Source: Roseovarius spongiae (GTDB lineage: Bacteria; Pseudomonadota; Alphaproteobacteria; Rhodobacterales; Rhodobacteraceae). From it: a DNA stretch of 64,000 bases. The notes under the pieces are model-generated. The model was not told the origin of the DNA, searched no databases, and saw only the letters and a list, made by a program, of their open reading frames with translations. Shown here in pieces: positions 44,665-54,663 of the stretch (position 1 is the stretch's first letter; every line of letters begins with the position of its first letter). The stretch is from assembly GCF_003651245.1 (NCBI RefSeq), contig NZ_RAPE01000001.1, positions 310,001-374,000 on the forward strand, given 5' to 3'. The position numbers were made by a program, and so were the translations under genes.

Positions 44665-45584
44665 GCAACCCGTCCAACACCGAGCATTTCGTCGCCCCCT
44701 TCGAGGAGGGCGTCGCGTTCGAGGAATTGCAGGACGCGCCGCCGCGCACCGGCTACCGGCCCTCTCTCACCGGGTGGATCGGGATCGCGGTGGTGACCTT
44801 CTGGGCGGTGATCGCGCTGGCCGGCCCGTGGCTTGCGCCATATGGCGAGAACGCGCTGCCATTTCCCGACGCCTACGAGGAATTCCAGGTTCCCCAGGCC
44901 GGCGCGCCGCTGGGCACCGACGTGGCGGATCGCGATATCCTGTCGCGCATCATGTACGGCGCCGGGCGCACCATCGGCATATCGCTGGCCGCGACGCTGC
45001 TGGCCTACACGCTGGGCGTGGTGCTGGGGATCGGCGCGGCGGTGTCGGGGCCCAAGGTCGACATGGTGATGAGCCGGATCAACGACGCCTTCCTGTCGCT
45101 GCCGACGATCATGCTGGGTCTTGTCGTTGTCGCCGCCATCGGATCGTCGATCCCGGTGCTGATCGCGACGGCGGGGCTGATCTACGCCACGGTGGTGTTC
45201 CGGCTCGCCCGCGCCATCGGGATGGAGATCATGGTGATGGATTTCGTCGAGGCCGCGAAGGCGCGTGGCGAAGGGCGGTGGTGGATCATCACGCGCGAGA
45301 TATGGCCCAACGCGCGGATGCCGCTGATCACCGATTTCGGGCTGCGGCTGATCTACGTGATCCTGTTCACCTCATCGCTGAGCTTCCTCGGCCTTGGCGT
45401 GCAGCCGCCGCAGGCCGACTGGGGCAGCATGGTGCGCGAGAACCTCGGCGCGCTGCAATATGGGCAGTCCATCGTGCCGGTGCTCGCGCCGGCGCTTAGC
45501 ATCGCGACGCTGACCGTGGCGATCAACCTCATCGTCGACGACGTCTCCGCACATGGCGGCGGCAGGCTCTCGGGGAGAATGTAG
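44661..45584 (+). CDS. ABC transporter permease, DppC family
   Basis: Second permease, 307 residues. A 35-residue cytoplasmic N-terminus leads to a first helix (about 38-58), then the DppC block GAPLGTDVADRDILSRIMYG, five further helices and the EAA loop AKARGEGRWWIITREIWPN. The C-terminal LIVDDVSAHGGGRLSGR is a small variation on the usual DPR-type ending. ATGA overlap with the first permease; 3 bp to the ATPase gene. Confidence 0.92.
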   Translation: MSNPSNTEHFVAPFEEGVAFEELQDAPPRTGYRPSLTGWIGIAVVTFWAVIALAGPWLAPYGENALPFPDAYEEFQVPQAGAPLGTDVADRDILSRIMYGAGRTIGISLAATLLAYTLGVVLGIGAAVSGPKVDMVMSRINDAFLSLPTIMLGLVVVAAIGSSIPVLIATAGLIYATVVFRLARAIGMEIMVMDFVEAAKARGEGRWWIITREIWPNARMPLITDFGLRLIYVILFTSSLSFLGLGVQPPQADWGSMVRENLGALQYGQSIVPVLAPALSIATLTVAINLIVDDVSAHGGGRLSGRM

Positions 45585-45587
45585 CGC

Positions 45588-47420
<1,833 letters not shown>

Positions 47421-47572
47421 CCTCGCCGCGGCTCGATAGCCGCCGCCCAGACGCGACGCAGCGAGAGCCGGTCACACATTCTTGACGCTGCCGGACCCAA
47501 GGCTTGGGAACAATGCCACTTGGCGAACATTTTCGGCCTGACCGGTCGGATACCAAGAGGCGAGGCGGTTCC

Positions 47573-48037
47573 GTGAGCTATGGTGGCGGACATCTTGTCA
47601 GGGACATAAGTTTCTTTGTCGCTATCCTGGCGACCGCAATCGCGTTGGGCGGGGCGCTCGCCCACGCATTCGAATTCTTCAGCAAGATGCGCCTGAGCCG
47701 CGAAGACTATTTCGTCGTGCAGACGATCTATGCCGGCTGGAATCGCTTGGCCTATGTCCTGCTGCTCGAACTGCTCGGCATCGTCGCACTGATCGTTCTC
47801 TATCGGAAGGAGCCGACTGTCATGTGGCCGGCGGTCGCGGCCCTGGCGTTCCTGCTCGCATCCCAAGCCATTTTCTGGATCTGGACCTACCCCGCGAATA
47901 TCGCAACCAACAATTGGACCCAACAACCTGAGAACTGGCAAGAATTGCGCCAACAATGGGAGTATTCCCATTTCGCGGGCGCGATCTTTCAGGGCTTGAC
48001 CATGACGGCGCTGATCGTCGGGGTTCTCCGCCGTTAG
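47573..48037 (+). CDS. Four-helix membrane protein (DUF1772-like)
   Basis: 154-residue integral membrane protein with four hydrophobic segments (about 10-31, 59-78, 84-108 and 132-153). The loop between helices 3 and 4, TNNWTQQPENWQELRQQWEYS, read with the following His, resembles the anthrone-oxygenase-like/DUF1772 family of unknown function. The start is uncertain: GTG 47573 has GAGGCGAGG upstream, while ATG 47513 in the same frame would add 20 residues without hydrophobicity. Its GC content is visibly lower than that of the flanking genes, which could mean recent acquisition. Confidence 0.65.
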   Translation: MSYGGGHLVRDISFFVAILATAIALGGALAHAFEFFSKMRLSREDYFVVQTIYAGWNRLAYVLLLELLGIVALIVLYRKEPTVMWPAVAALAFLLASQAIFWIWTYPANIATNNWTQQPENWQELRQQWEYSHFAGAIFQGLTMTALIVGVLRR

Positions 48038-48256
48038 CCGGTACCGTCGCCCCCAGAAATGACCGCGCGGCGACTGTCCATATCTTGGCATTTGCCCCCT
48101 CGGTCGTGCAGTTGAATATGGCCGGTTCTGCACGCCACGATTCAGCTTTGGCCGGGAAATTGGAACCCAGCGAGAGCGCATCCTGTCCCGCATAACGGAC
48201 GCTACCGCACGCAGCAGCGAACTGTCGCGATCCGCTCGTCACACAGTACCCCTGCG
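48038..48256. other. Intergenic region without a gene
   Basis: Together with the terminator and inverted repeats up to 48398 this 361-bp gap has no convincing ORF on either strand. Its base composition is a little lower in GC than the genes around it. Confidence 0.4.
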
Positions 48257-48288
48257 ACGAAAAAGGGCCCCGGTCGAAACCGGGGCCA
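48257..48288 (-). terminator. Rho-independent terminator for the response regulator gene
   Basis: On the minus strand the perfect 8-bp stem GGCCCCGG/CCGGGGCC (loop TTTCGA) is followed by CCTTTTTCG, a classic intrinsic terminator. It lies about 110 bp beyond the stop codon of the response regulator. Confidence 0.8.
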
Positions 48289-48304
48289 GTTGAGGCAGGG
48301 ACAT

Positions 48305-48357
48305 GCACATGATTTCCCGCATGTGCGACGGTCTATTAGGGCACGGGGACACGTGCC
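48305..48357. repeat. Two short inverted repeats downstream of the response regulator
   Basis: GCACATG/CATGTGC (48305-48326, 8-nt loop) and GGCACG/CGTGCC (48340-48357, 6-nt loop) are consecutive perfect inverted repeats between the response regulator stop and its terminator. They would form two hairpins in the 3' untranslated region. Confidence 0.45.
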
Positions 48358-48398
48358 TTGTGCAGACGAAACCCAACCGGCGGCGAAAGGTTCCCGGC

Positions 48399-49085
48399 TC
48401 AGGCCATTAATCTGTAACCGCCGCTTTCGGTGACCAGCAGTCGCGCGTTCGAGGGATCCGGCTCGATCTTCTGGCGCAGGCGATAGATGTGGGTCTCCAA
48501 CGTGTGCGTGGTGACGCCCGCGTTATACCCCCAGACTTCGTGCAGCAGCGTCTCGCGCGCGACGACGCCTTCGGTCGCGCGGTAGAGGAACTTCAGGATG
48601 TTGGTTTCCTTCTCGGTCAGACGAATCTTGCGCTCGTCCTCGTCGATCAGCATCTTCATCGCCGGCTTGAACGTGTAGGGGCCAAGCTGGAACACCGCGT
48701 CCTCGGACTGCTCGTGCTGGCGCAATTGCGCGCGGATGCGCGCCAGCAGCACGGGAAACTTGAACGGCTTGGTGACATAGTCGTTGGCGCCTGCATCCAG
48801 CCCCAGGATCGTGTCCGCGTCGCCGTCATGCCCGGTGAGCATCAGGATCGGCGATTTCACCCCCTGCTTGCGCATCAGGCGGCAGAGCTCGCGCCCGTCG
48901 GTGTCCGGCAGGCCCACGTCGAGGATCACGAGATCGTAGAGCGTGTCCTTTATGTGCGCCATCGCCTCGGCGCCGTCGCCGGCCTCGAACACGTCGAAAT
49001 CCTCGGTCATGATCAACTGTTCGCCCAGCGCCTCGCGCAGGTCTTCATCGTCGTCCACCAGCAGTATCTTCTTGAGTTGCGCCAT
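48399..49085 (-). CDS. OmpR/PhoB-family response regulator (orphan)
   Basis: Two-component response regulator, 228 residues. Receiver domain: acidic pair DDD (11-13), phospho-acceptor Asp56 in LVILDVGLPD, Thr in MLTGHDG and Lys in YVTKPFK. The C-terminal winged helix has RLTEKETNILKFL, VARETLLHEVWGYN and TTHTLETHIYRLRQKIEPD. ATG 49085 with GGAGAGCG upstream is preferred over the longer ORF start. No histidine kinase is adjacent, so its partner is encoded elsewhere. It is divergent from ribA with a 12-bp inverted repeat between them. Confidence 0.92.
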   Translation of the reverse strand: MAQLKKILLVDDDEDLREALGEQLIMTEDFDVFEAGDGAEAMAHIKDTLYDLVILDVGLPDTDGRELCRLMRKQGVKSPILMLTGHDGDADTILGLDAGANDYVTKPFKFPVLLARIRAQLRQHEQSEDAVFQLGPYTFKPAMKMLIDEDERKIRLTEKETNILKFLYRATEGVVARETLLHEVWGYNAGVTTHTLETHIYRLRQKIEPDPSNARLLVTESGGYRLMA

Positions 49086-49128
49086 CTTTCGCTCTCCTCG
49101 GCCTCGTTCCCTCACACATGCGTCAGGA

Positions 49129-49167
49129 GGCGTGATCCGGCAAGGAATGCTACATCCGGATCACGCC
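49129..49167. promoter_or_regulatory. Perfect 12-bp inverted repeat between response regulator and ribA
   Basis: GGCGTGATCCGG (49129-49140) and CCGGATCACGCC (49156-49167) are exact complements with a 15-bp spacer. The element is 44-82 bp upstream of the response-regulator ATG and 81-119 bp upstream of ribA. It may be an operator for autoregulation or a leader hairpin; it does not match the FMN riboswitch. Confidence 0.6.
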
Positions 49168-49247
49168 CAAGTGTCACCACGCGGCAGTTTGTTTCATTCC
49201 CCGCAGAAACGCATTAAACGGGATCAACCACGAGGATACCCGCGCAT

Positions 49248-50339
49248 ATGCCCCTTTCTCCCGACCTTTCCGAACTGCTCGCGCGCGCGCGCGCGGACCT
49301 GCGCATGGGGTTGCCGGTTGCGCTCCTGAACGAAAGCGGCGGGGCGGTGATGCTGGCGGCGGAAACCGCGCGGGCGCACCGTCTGGCGGGCCTGCGCGCC
49401 CTCGGCGGCGCGCCGGTACTGGCGGTGACCGCGCGGCGGGCCGCCACGCTGAAGGCGCGGGCCTATGACGGCGCGCTGGCGCGCATCGAACTGCCAGACG
49501 ACGCCGACATCGCGTGGGTTCACGCGGTCGCCGACCCCAAGGACGATCTGCGCGCGCCGCTCAAGGGGCCGTTCACCACCGCACGCGGGGGCGACGCCGG
49601 GTTGCACGCGCTCGCCATCGATCTCGCCAAGGCCGCGCGCCTGCTGCCCTCCGCGCTGGTGGTCGAGATTGCCGACGCCCGCGCGCTTGCCGATACCGCG
49701 CGTCTCACCGCCATCCCGGCCGCTGCGGCCCGCGACATGATGCAGGGCGCCAGCCCGCTGCGCGCCGTGGTCCACGGGCGTCTGCCGCTTGCCGTATCGG
49801 AGGCGGGCCGGCTGCATGTTTTTCGCCCCGAGGACGGCGGCGAAGAGCATTACGCCGTCGAGATCGGCCAGCCCGACCGCGCCGCGCCGGTGCTGGCGCG
49901 GCTTCATTCCGCCTGTTTCACCGGCGACCTGCTCGGCAGTCTCAAATGCGACTGCGGCCCGCAACTGCGCGCCGCGCTGGCCCAGATGGGGGCCGAAGGG
50001 GCGGGCGTGCTGCTTTATCTCAACCAGGAGGGACGTGGCATCGGACTCGCCAACAAGATGCGCGCCTACAGCCTCCAGGACCAGGGATTCGACACGGTCG
50101 AGGCCAATCACCGCCTCGGCTTCGAGGATGACGAGCGCGATTTCCGTCTCGGCGCGGAGATCCTGCAACAGATGGGTTTCAAATCGGTGCGGCTGATGAC
50201 GAACAACCCGGCCAAGATCGACATGATGCGCCGCTCGGGCGTCGAGGTGGCCGAGCGCGTCCCGCTCAGGGTCGGAGAGACGCCGCAGAACCGTGCCTAC
50301 CTTGCGACCAAGGCGGCGAAATCCGGTCATTTGTTCTGA
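49248..50339 (+). CDS. ribA: GTP cyclohydrolase II with degenerate N-terminal RibB-like domain
   Basis: Converts GTP to diaminohydroxyphosphoribosylaminopyrimidine in the first step of riboflavin synthesis. The C-terminal half (about 180-360) has the complete RibA core: HSACFTGDLLGSLKCDCGP with the three zinc cysteines, YLNQEGRGIGLANK with the catalytic residues, and LMTNNPAKIDMM. The first 180 residues resemble a worn dihydroxybutanone-phosphate synthase domain (PVALLNESGGAVMLAAETA) with its catalytic acidic motifs gone, so only the GTP cyclohydrolase step is likely active. ATG 49248 follows AGGA closely. Confidence 0.9.
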   Translation: MPLSPDLSELLARARADLRMGLPVALLNESGGAVMLAAETARAHRLAGLRALGGAPVLAVTARRAATLKARAYDGALARIELPDDADIAWVHAVADPKDDLRAPLKGPFTTARGGDAGLHALAIDLAKAARLLPSALVVEIADARALADTARLTAIPAAAARDMMQGASPLRAVVHGRLPLAVSEAGRLHVFRPEDGGEEHYAVEIGQPDRAAPVLARLHSACFTGDLLGSLKCDCGPQLRAALAQMGAEGAGVLLYLNQEGRGIGLANKMRAYSLQDQGFDTVEANHRLGFEDDERDFRLGAEILQQMGFKSVRLMTNNPAKIDMMRRSGVEVAERVPLRVGETPQNRAYLATKAAKSGHLF

Positions 50340-50353
50340 GCCGCTCCGGACAT

Positions 50354-51400
50354 CTATGAGCGCAGCACCCTGTCGGTCAGGTTCAGCCGGTCCGCGACGA
50401 TGGGCGCGATCGCGCGGTCGAGCTCCGGGTCGTCGCGGCAGAGCAGCTCCAGTTCGTCCAGCCGGTTGGCGGCGACCAGGTGCAGCGCGTCCTCGCGCAC
50501 CCGGCCGGCGTCGTCGCGGGGCAGGGCGGTGACGGGCTGGATCAACTCGGGGCGCGGCGCGGGCGCGAGGCTGGCGAGCGTCGCGGCGTCGAGCGACGTT
50601 TCGACAAAGGCGTAAAGCCCGACGCCCTTTGCCGGCAGCGCGTAGGTGGCGAGCGCCACCTCGCTTACCTCTGGATGCGCCATGAGCGCGGCGCGCAGGG
50701 CGGGGCCGTCGCGGGCGACGCGGTCCTCGGTGCCTTCGCCGTCGGACCAATTCATCAGGCGGCGGGTGATGAAGTTATATGCGGGCTTGGCCGTGGCCAT
50801 CCAGATACGCGCGGGCAGCGCCTTTTGCGCCAGCATCCGGCGCTCGGACGGCGTGAGCAGGTGGGGCGCATAGGCGCGCTTCTGCTTCAGCAGGTGGCGC
50901 AGGTCCTCGCGCGCCATGACGCGAAAGAGCCGCCCGCGCCTGCGATGCACCGAGGCGAGTTGGAAGTCGATCACCGCCGCGCGCCCCTCTGGCGTCATCA
51001 GCCAGTTCTGCGGCTTGGCGATGTCGTTATGTGTCACGCCCTTGCGGCGCATCTCGCGGAGCAGGCGGCGGGCGTCGCGATACCATGCCGCATCGGTCGG
51101 CTTGGCGAGGTGCAGCGGCGTGCCGCGCGTCCAACTGCGCAACAGTCCGGTGCGGTCGACCCGGACCAGCGTCGGGCACCCCTCGATTCCCTGCACCGCG
51201 CGCAGGCCCCGGATCTCGCGCCGCGCCAGCAACCACGCCAGCGGGCGGGAATAGAGCGGCAGCGCGTCAAGCTTGCGCAGCACGACGGGGAAATCGGGCA
51301 CGCCTTCGAGCCTCCCCGAAACGGTTTCCGAGAAGATGTCGCGCTTGTGCACCGTGCCGGGCACGAAGGCGGCGTCGGCTATGGCGGGTGGCAGGGTCAT
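50354..51400 (-). CDS. Protein-kinase-like protein with C-terminal AMP-binding_C-like domain
   Basis: 348 residues. The N-terminal 210 residues are kinase-like: a catalytic loop THNDIAKPQNWL (HxDxxKxxN form) and AVIDFQLAS in place of the DFG segment, with a shortened small lobe, similar to RIO/lipopolysaccharide-kinase proteins. The last 100 residues look like the C-terminal domain of acyl-CoA synthetases: HPEVSEVALATYALPAKG, LYAFVE, then LIQPVTALPRDDAGRVRED; the catalytic Lys of the GKxxR motif is Arg. It is last in a minus-strand unit with two glycosyltransferases, so phosphorylation of a glycolipid or sugar is a reasonable guess. Confidence 0.7.
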   Translation of the reverse strand: MTLPPAIADAAFVPGTVHKRDIFSETVSGRLEGVPDFPVVLRKLDALPLYSRPLAWLLARREIRGLRAVQGIEGCPTLVRVDRTGLLRSWTRGTPLHLAKPTDAAWYRDARRLLREMRRKGVTHNDIAKPQNWLMTPEGRAAVIDFQLASVHRRRGRLFRVMAREDLRHLLKQKRAYAPHLLTPSERRMLAQKALPARIWMATAKPAYNFITRRLMNWSDGEGTEDRVARDGPALRAALMAHPEVSEVALATYALPAKGVGLYAFVETSLDAATLASLAPAPRPELIQPVTALPRDDAGRVREDALHLVAANRLDELELLCRDDPELDRAIAPIVADRLNLTDRVLRS

Positions 51401-51439
51401 GGCCCTCTCTTATCGCGTTGCGCGTCCCGTGCAAGCCGC

Positions 51440-52312
51440 TCAGAGCCGCAGCCAGCCTGGCGGACAGAGGTCGGGATTGTGCAGCTTCGCCTTGGCGAAC
51501 CAGGTCCTGGGCGCGATCACGGTCTTGTCCGCGTTCGGGTTGAGCCACGCGCCCCACCAGGAAAACGTCGAATTGGCGATCACGTTATGCGCGCAACGCG
51601 CCATCAAGGCCATGTCGAAGTGGCCGGTCGCTTCGTCGTTGATGTCGACGATCACCGTCTCAAGCCCGAGCGCGAGGTTGGCGCGCGCCCAGCCGGGATC
51701 GTTGGAGAAGACGAAACAGGTGGGCGCGGCACTCGCACCTTCGGCGATGCGCGCAGCCGCGCGGCGATAATAGTCGGGCGGACAGGCGGCATAGCTGTCG
51801 CCCGCTACGTAGTCGCCGCGGCGCACATGCAGCGCGACGGGCAGGGCGGCGGCGTCGATCCGCGCGGCCATCTCGGCGTTGGCGGGATCAAGCGGCGTGG
51901 TAAAGGCCAGGTCGCGCCGCAACTGGTCCTCGATCTGCGCGAAATAGCGCGGCGATTGCCAGTAGCCGTGCAGATACGTGCCGGGTTTAAGATCGAAAAA
52001 CACCGGATCAAAGCCCTGCCGCCGCTCGCGAAAGATGCGCGGATCGCGCCCCAGCGCGCGCCAGAGCGCATAGCGGACCATGCCGTCGGATTTCGCAGGA
52101 GGCAGCGCCACGTCCCGGCGGAACCGCGCCTGCGCGAAATGCGCGAAAGCGTCGCCACGGTCCCGGCTTGCGGCCACGTAGCGCGAATCGAGCGCGAGGG
52201 CGCAGCCCAAATGATCGGCCAGCGCCCGGCCAGCCGCATACTGGAACAGCTGGTTGCCCGCGCCCCCGAACAGGCGGACGGTGATCGCGTCTGCGGGATC
52301 GGCCTCAGCCAT
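51440..52312 (-). CDS. Alpha-1,2-fucosyltransferase family glycosyltransferase (GT11)
   Basis: 290-residue glycosyltransferase with the three GT11 motifs: GGAGNQLFQYAAGRAL (about 16-31), ALHVRRGDY (the HxRRxD GDP-fucose motif, about 167-175) and NSTFSWWGAWLNP (about 247-259). It would add fucose or a related deoxyhexose from a GDP sugar to a surface glycan. ATG 52312 is chosen because the frame upstream runs through the GT25 gene. It overlaps GT25 by 8 bp and is 39 bp from the kinase-like gene. Confidence 0.88.
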   Translation of the reverse strand: MAEADPADAITVRLFGGAGNQLFQYAAGRALADHLGCALALDSRYVAASRDRGDAFAHFAQARFRRDVALPPAKSDGMVRYALWRALGRDPRIFRERRQGFDPVFFDLKPGTYLHGYWQSPRYFAQIEDQLRRDLAFTTPLDPANAEMAARIDAAALPVALHVRRGDYVAGDSYAACPPDYYRRAAARIAEGASAAPTCFVFSNDPGWARANLALGLETVIVDINDEATGHFDMALMARCAHNVIANSTFSWWGAWLNPNADKTVIAPRTWFAKAKLHNPDLCPPGWLRL

Positions 52313-53039
52313 CCGGGCGCGCCTTTGCCGAGGCCCGCCGCACGGCGGCGCGGTAGCGGGCGCGCAGCACCTCGCGCCGCAGCTTTTCCCATGGCGATTT
52401 TCGCGCGCCCTGGATGGTGGAGCCGTCCAGTTCACCGGCGATCTCGCGCACGCCGGACGGGGTGATGGCTGCTGGCTGAATCCCGGTGCGCCAGTGGCTC
52501 TGCACGAAGGTGTCGACCGGGCGGTCGAAGGGATCGGAGAGTTCCAGCAGCCGCGCGGCGGCGCGTTTGCTCACGACCTGCGCGGTGGTGCGCAGGCCGG
52601 CCACGCGCGGCAGGATCAGCGTGCAGGGTCCGGTCTTGTCGATCAGGCGGGCGGGGCCGGGCAGATCCCGCGTCTGCAACTGGATATAGCCGAGTTCCTC
52701 CACATGCGCGCCCGCCAGCCGCAGCGCGGTGGGAAAGAGGTCGGGGTCGAGCCCCGCGTCGTCCTCTATGATGAGCGCGGCGTCCTCGGCGCGGTCCTGC
52801 ATGTCGGCCCAGATCTGGCGGTGGCTTAGGAAGCAGCCGATCTCGCCGGTGCGCAGCGCGAAGGGATAGTAGGGGCGAAAGAGCTTGCCGCCATAGCTCG
52901 CCTCAAGCTCCGCGCTCGCCATCGCGGCGCCGTCGACGGCGGGCCAGATCTCTCCGGCCACGCCGCAGGAGCGAAGCAGGCTGCGCGCGTTTTCCCGGCG
53001 CGCATGGGCGCGCAGAAGATGCAGGACATACGCGCGCAT
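52305..53039 (-). CDS. Glycosyltransferase family 25 protein (LOS/LPS type)
   Basis: 244-residue GT25 enzyme, the family of lipooligosaccharide galactosyltransferases. Visible marks: MRAYVLHLLRA at the start, TGEIGCFLSHRQIWADM (about 64-80), the metal-binding ALIIEDDAGLD (DxD-like) and AQVVSKRAAARLLE. ATG 53039 gives the usual N-terminal strand. It begins 8 bp after the aldehyde dehydrogenase stop and ends 8 bp inside GT11. Expected to act on the lipid A core or a capsular glycan in the cytoplasm. Confidence 0.87.
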   Translation of the reverse strand: MRAYVLHLLRAHARRENARSLLRSCGVAGEIWPAVDGAAMASAELEASYGGKLFRPYYPFALRTGEIGCFLSHRQIWADMQDRAEDAALIIEDDAGLDPDLFPTALRLAGAHVEELGYIQLQTRDLPGPARLIDKTGPCTLILPRVAGLRTTAQVVSKRAAARLLELSDPFDRPVDTFVQSHWRTGIQPAAITPSGVREIAGELDGSTIQGARKSPWEKLRREVLRARYRAAVRRASAKARPDG

Positions 53040-53047
53040 CGGCCCCG

Positions 53048-54490
53048 TCAGCCGGCCTTGGCCCAGCCCGAGATCGATTTGACCTCGGTGAAGTCCTCGA
53101 TCCCCCACTTGCCGCCCTCGCGCCCGTTGCCGGACTGCTTGGTGCCGCCGAAGGGCGCACCCTTGCCCCGGCTTTCGCCGTTCATCTCGATCATGCCGGC
53201 GTTGAGCGCGCGCGCCAGCCGGTTGCGCCGGGCGCCGTCCTGCGTCTGGACATAGTTGGTCAGGCCGTAGGGCGTATCATTGGCGATCCGCACGCCTTCT
53301 TCCTCGGTGTCGAAGGGGATGATCGACAACACGGGGCCGAAGATTTCCTCTTGCGCGATGGTCATGTCGTTGCTCACGTCCGCGAACACGGTGGGCTTGA
53401 CGTAGAAGCCGCGGTTCATCCCGTCGGGCCGCCCGGCGCCGCCGGTGACAAGGCGCGCGCCCTCGTCGATGCCCTTCTGGATGAGATCCTGGATCTTGTT
53501 GAACTGCACCTCGTTGACCACCGGGCCGATATGCTTGCCTTCCTCGCTCGCCGGGCCGACCTTGACCTGGGCCGCGACCTCGCCGGCGGTCTCGACCGCC
53601 TGGTCATAGATGTCGCGCTGCACCAGCATCCGGGTCGGCGCGTTGCAGGACTGGCCCGAATTGTTCATGCAGTGCAGCACGCCGCGCTTCACCGCCTTGT
53701 CGTCGGCGTCGGCAAAGATCAGGTTCGCGCCCTTGCCGCCCAGTTCCAGGCTCACGCGCTTCAATGTGTCGGCGGCCGCCTTGGAGATGAGCTTGCCCGC
53801 GCGGGACGAGCCGGTAAAGCTCACCATGTCCACGTCCGGGTGCGCGCTGAGTTGCGAGCCGACGCCGGCGCCGTCCCCGTTCACGAGGTTGAAGACCCCG
53901 GCGGGAATGCCCGCCTCGTCCACCATTTCGGCAAAGACCATCGCGGAGAGCGGCGATTCCTCGCTCGGCTTCAGCACCATCGTGCAACCCGCCGCGAGCG
54001 CCGCGATCACCTTCAGCGTGACCTGGTTCATCGGCCAGTTCCACGGCGTGATGAGCGCCGCAACCCCGATCGGTTCATGCGCGATCATGGAGCCGGGCGT
54101 GTCAGGGTCCATCTCGTGGATGAAGGGAAACTTCTTGGCCTCGTCGATGAAGGACGCGATATGCCCGCTGCCCGCCGCGGCTTGCTGGGCGCGGGCCATG
54201 TCGATGGGCGCGCCCATCTCGAGACTGATGGCCTGCGCCATGTCCTCGGTGCGGGAATCATAGACCTCGCGCAGCTTCTCGATATGGGCGATCCGCTTTT
54301 CCGGCGGGGTCGCGGCCCAGGCCGGAAGCGCCGTCCGCGCGGCGGCGACCGCGGCGTCGGTGTCGGCCTGCCCGCCCAGGGTGATGACGGCGCAGGATTC
54401 CTCGTTCGAGGGGTTGATGACGTGGTGGTCGTTCGCGCTGGCCGGGTCGGTCCAGGCGCCGTCGATGTAGAATTGACGTTTCTCGATCAT
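53048..54490 (-). CDS. NAD(P)+-dependent aldehyde dehydrogenase family protein
   Basis: 480-residue aldehyde dehydrogenase. ALIVTPWNWP-type block appears as AALITPWNWPMNQ (about 137-149), the general base is Glu in SLELGGKGANL and the nucleophile is Cys in NNSGQSCNAPTRM (about 283). ATG 54490 has AAGGAGCATGAC upstream. The substrate aldehyde is unspecified; betaine aldehyde is not favoured by location, since betA is 14 kb away. It heads the unit with GT25, GT11 and the kinase-like gene, an odd pairing, and is divergent from the peroxiredoxin gene. Confidence 0.88.
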   Translation of the reverse strand: MIEKRQFYIDGAWTDPASANDHHVINPSNEESCAVITLGGQADTDAAVAAARTALPAWAATPPEKRIAHIEKLREVYDSRTEDMAQAISLEMGAPIDMARAQQAAAGSGHIASFIDEAKKFPFIHEMDPDTPGSMIAHEPIGVAALITPWNWPMNQVTLKVIAALAAGCTMVLKPSEESPLSAMVFAEMVDEAGIPAGVFNLVNGDGAGVGSQLSAHPDVDMVSFTGSSRAGKLISKAAADTLKRVSLELGGKGANLIFADADDKAVKRGVLHCMNNSGQSCNAPTRMLVQRDIYDQAVETAGEVAAQVKVGPASEEGKHIGPVVNEVQFNKIQDLIQKGIDEGARLVTGGAGRPDGMNRGFYVKPTVFADVSNDMTIAQEEIFGPVLSIIPFDTEEEGVRIANDTPYGLTNYVQTQDGARRNRLARALNAGMIEMNGESRGKGAPFGGTKQSGNGREGGKWGIEDFTEVKSISGWAKAG

Positions 54491-54663
54491 GTCATGCTCC
54501 TTCACGTCGCAAAATTCCATGCCCTTCATATAGGAGGGCGGCGGCTCACGCGCCACCTTGTCACCGGCGGCGGGGAGGGGCAAGTGACGGGGGTGCAATT
54601 TCGCCGCGGCGGTCTTATCTTGCGTGGTGAGTCGGATAACAACAGCAGCAAAGGAGAGCCGTC

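Noticed and set aside
49129-49247. FMN riboswitch upstream of ribA
   Set aside because: The conserved RFN-element segments are not present; only a simple inverted repeat is seen.
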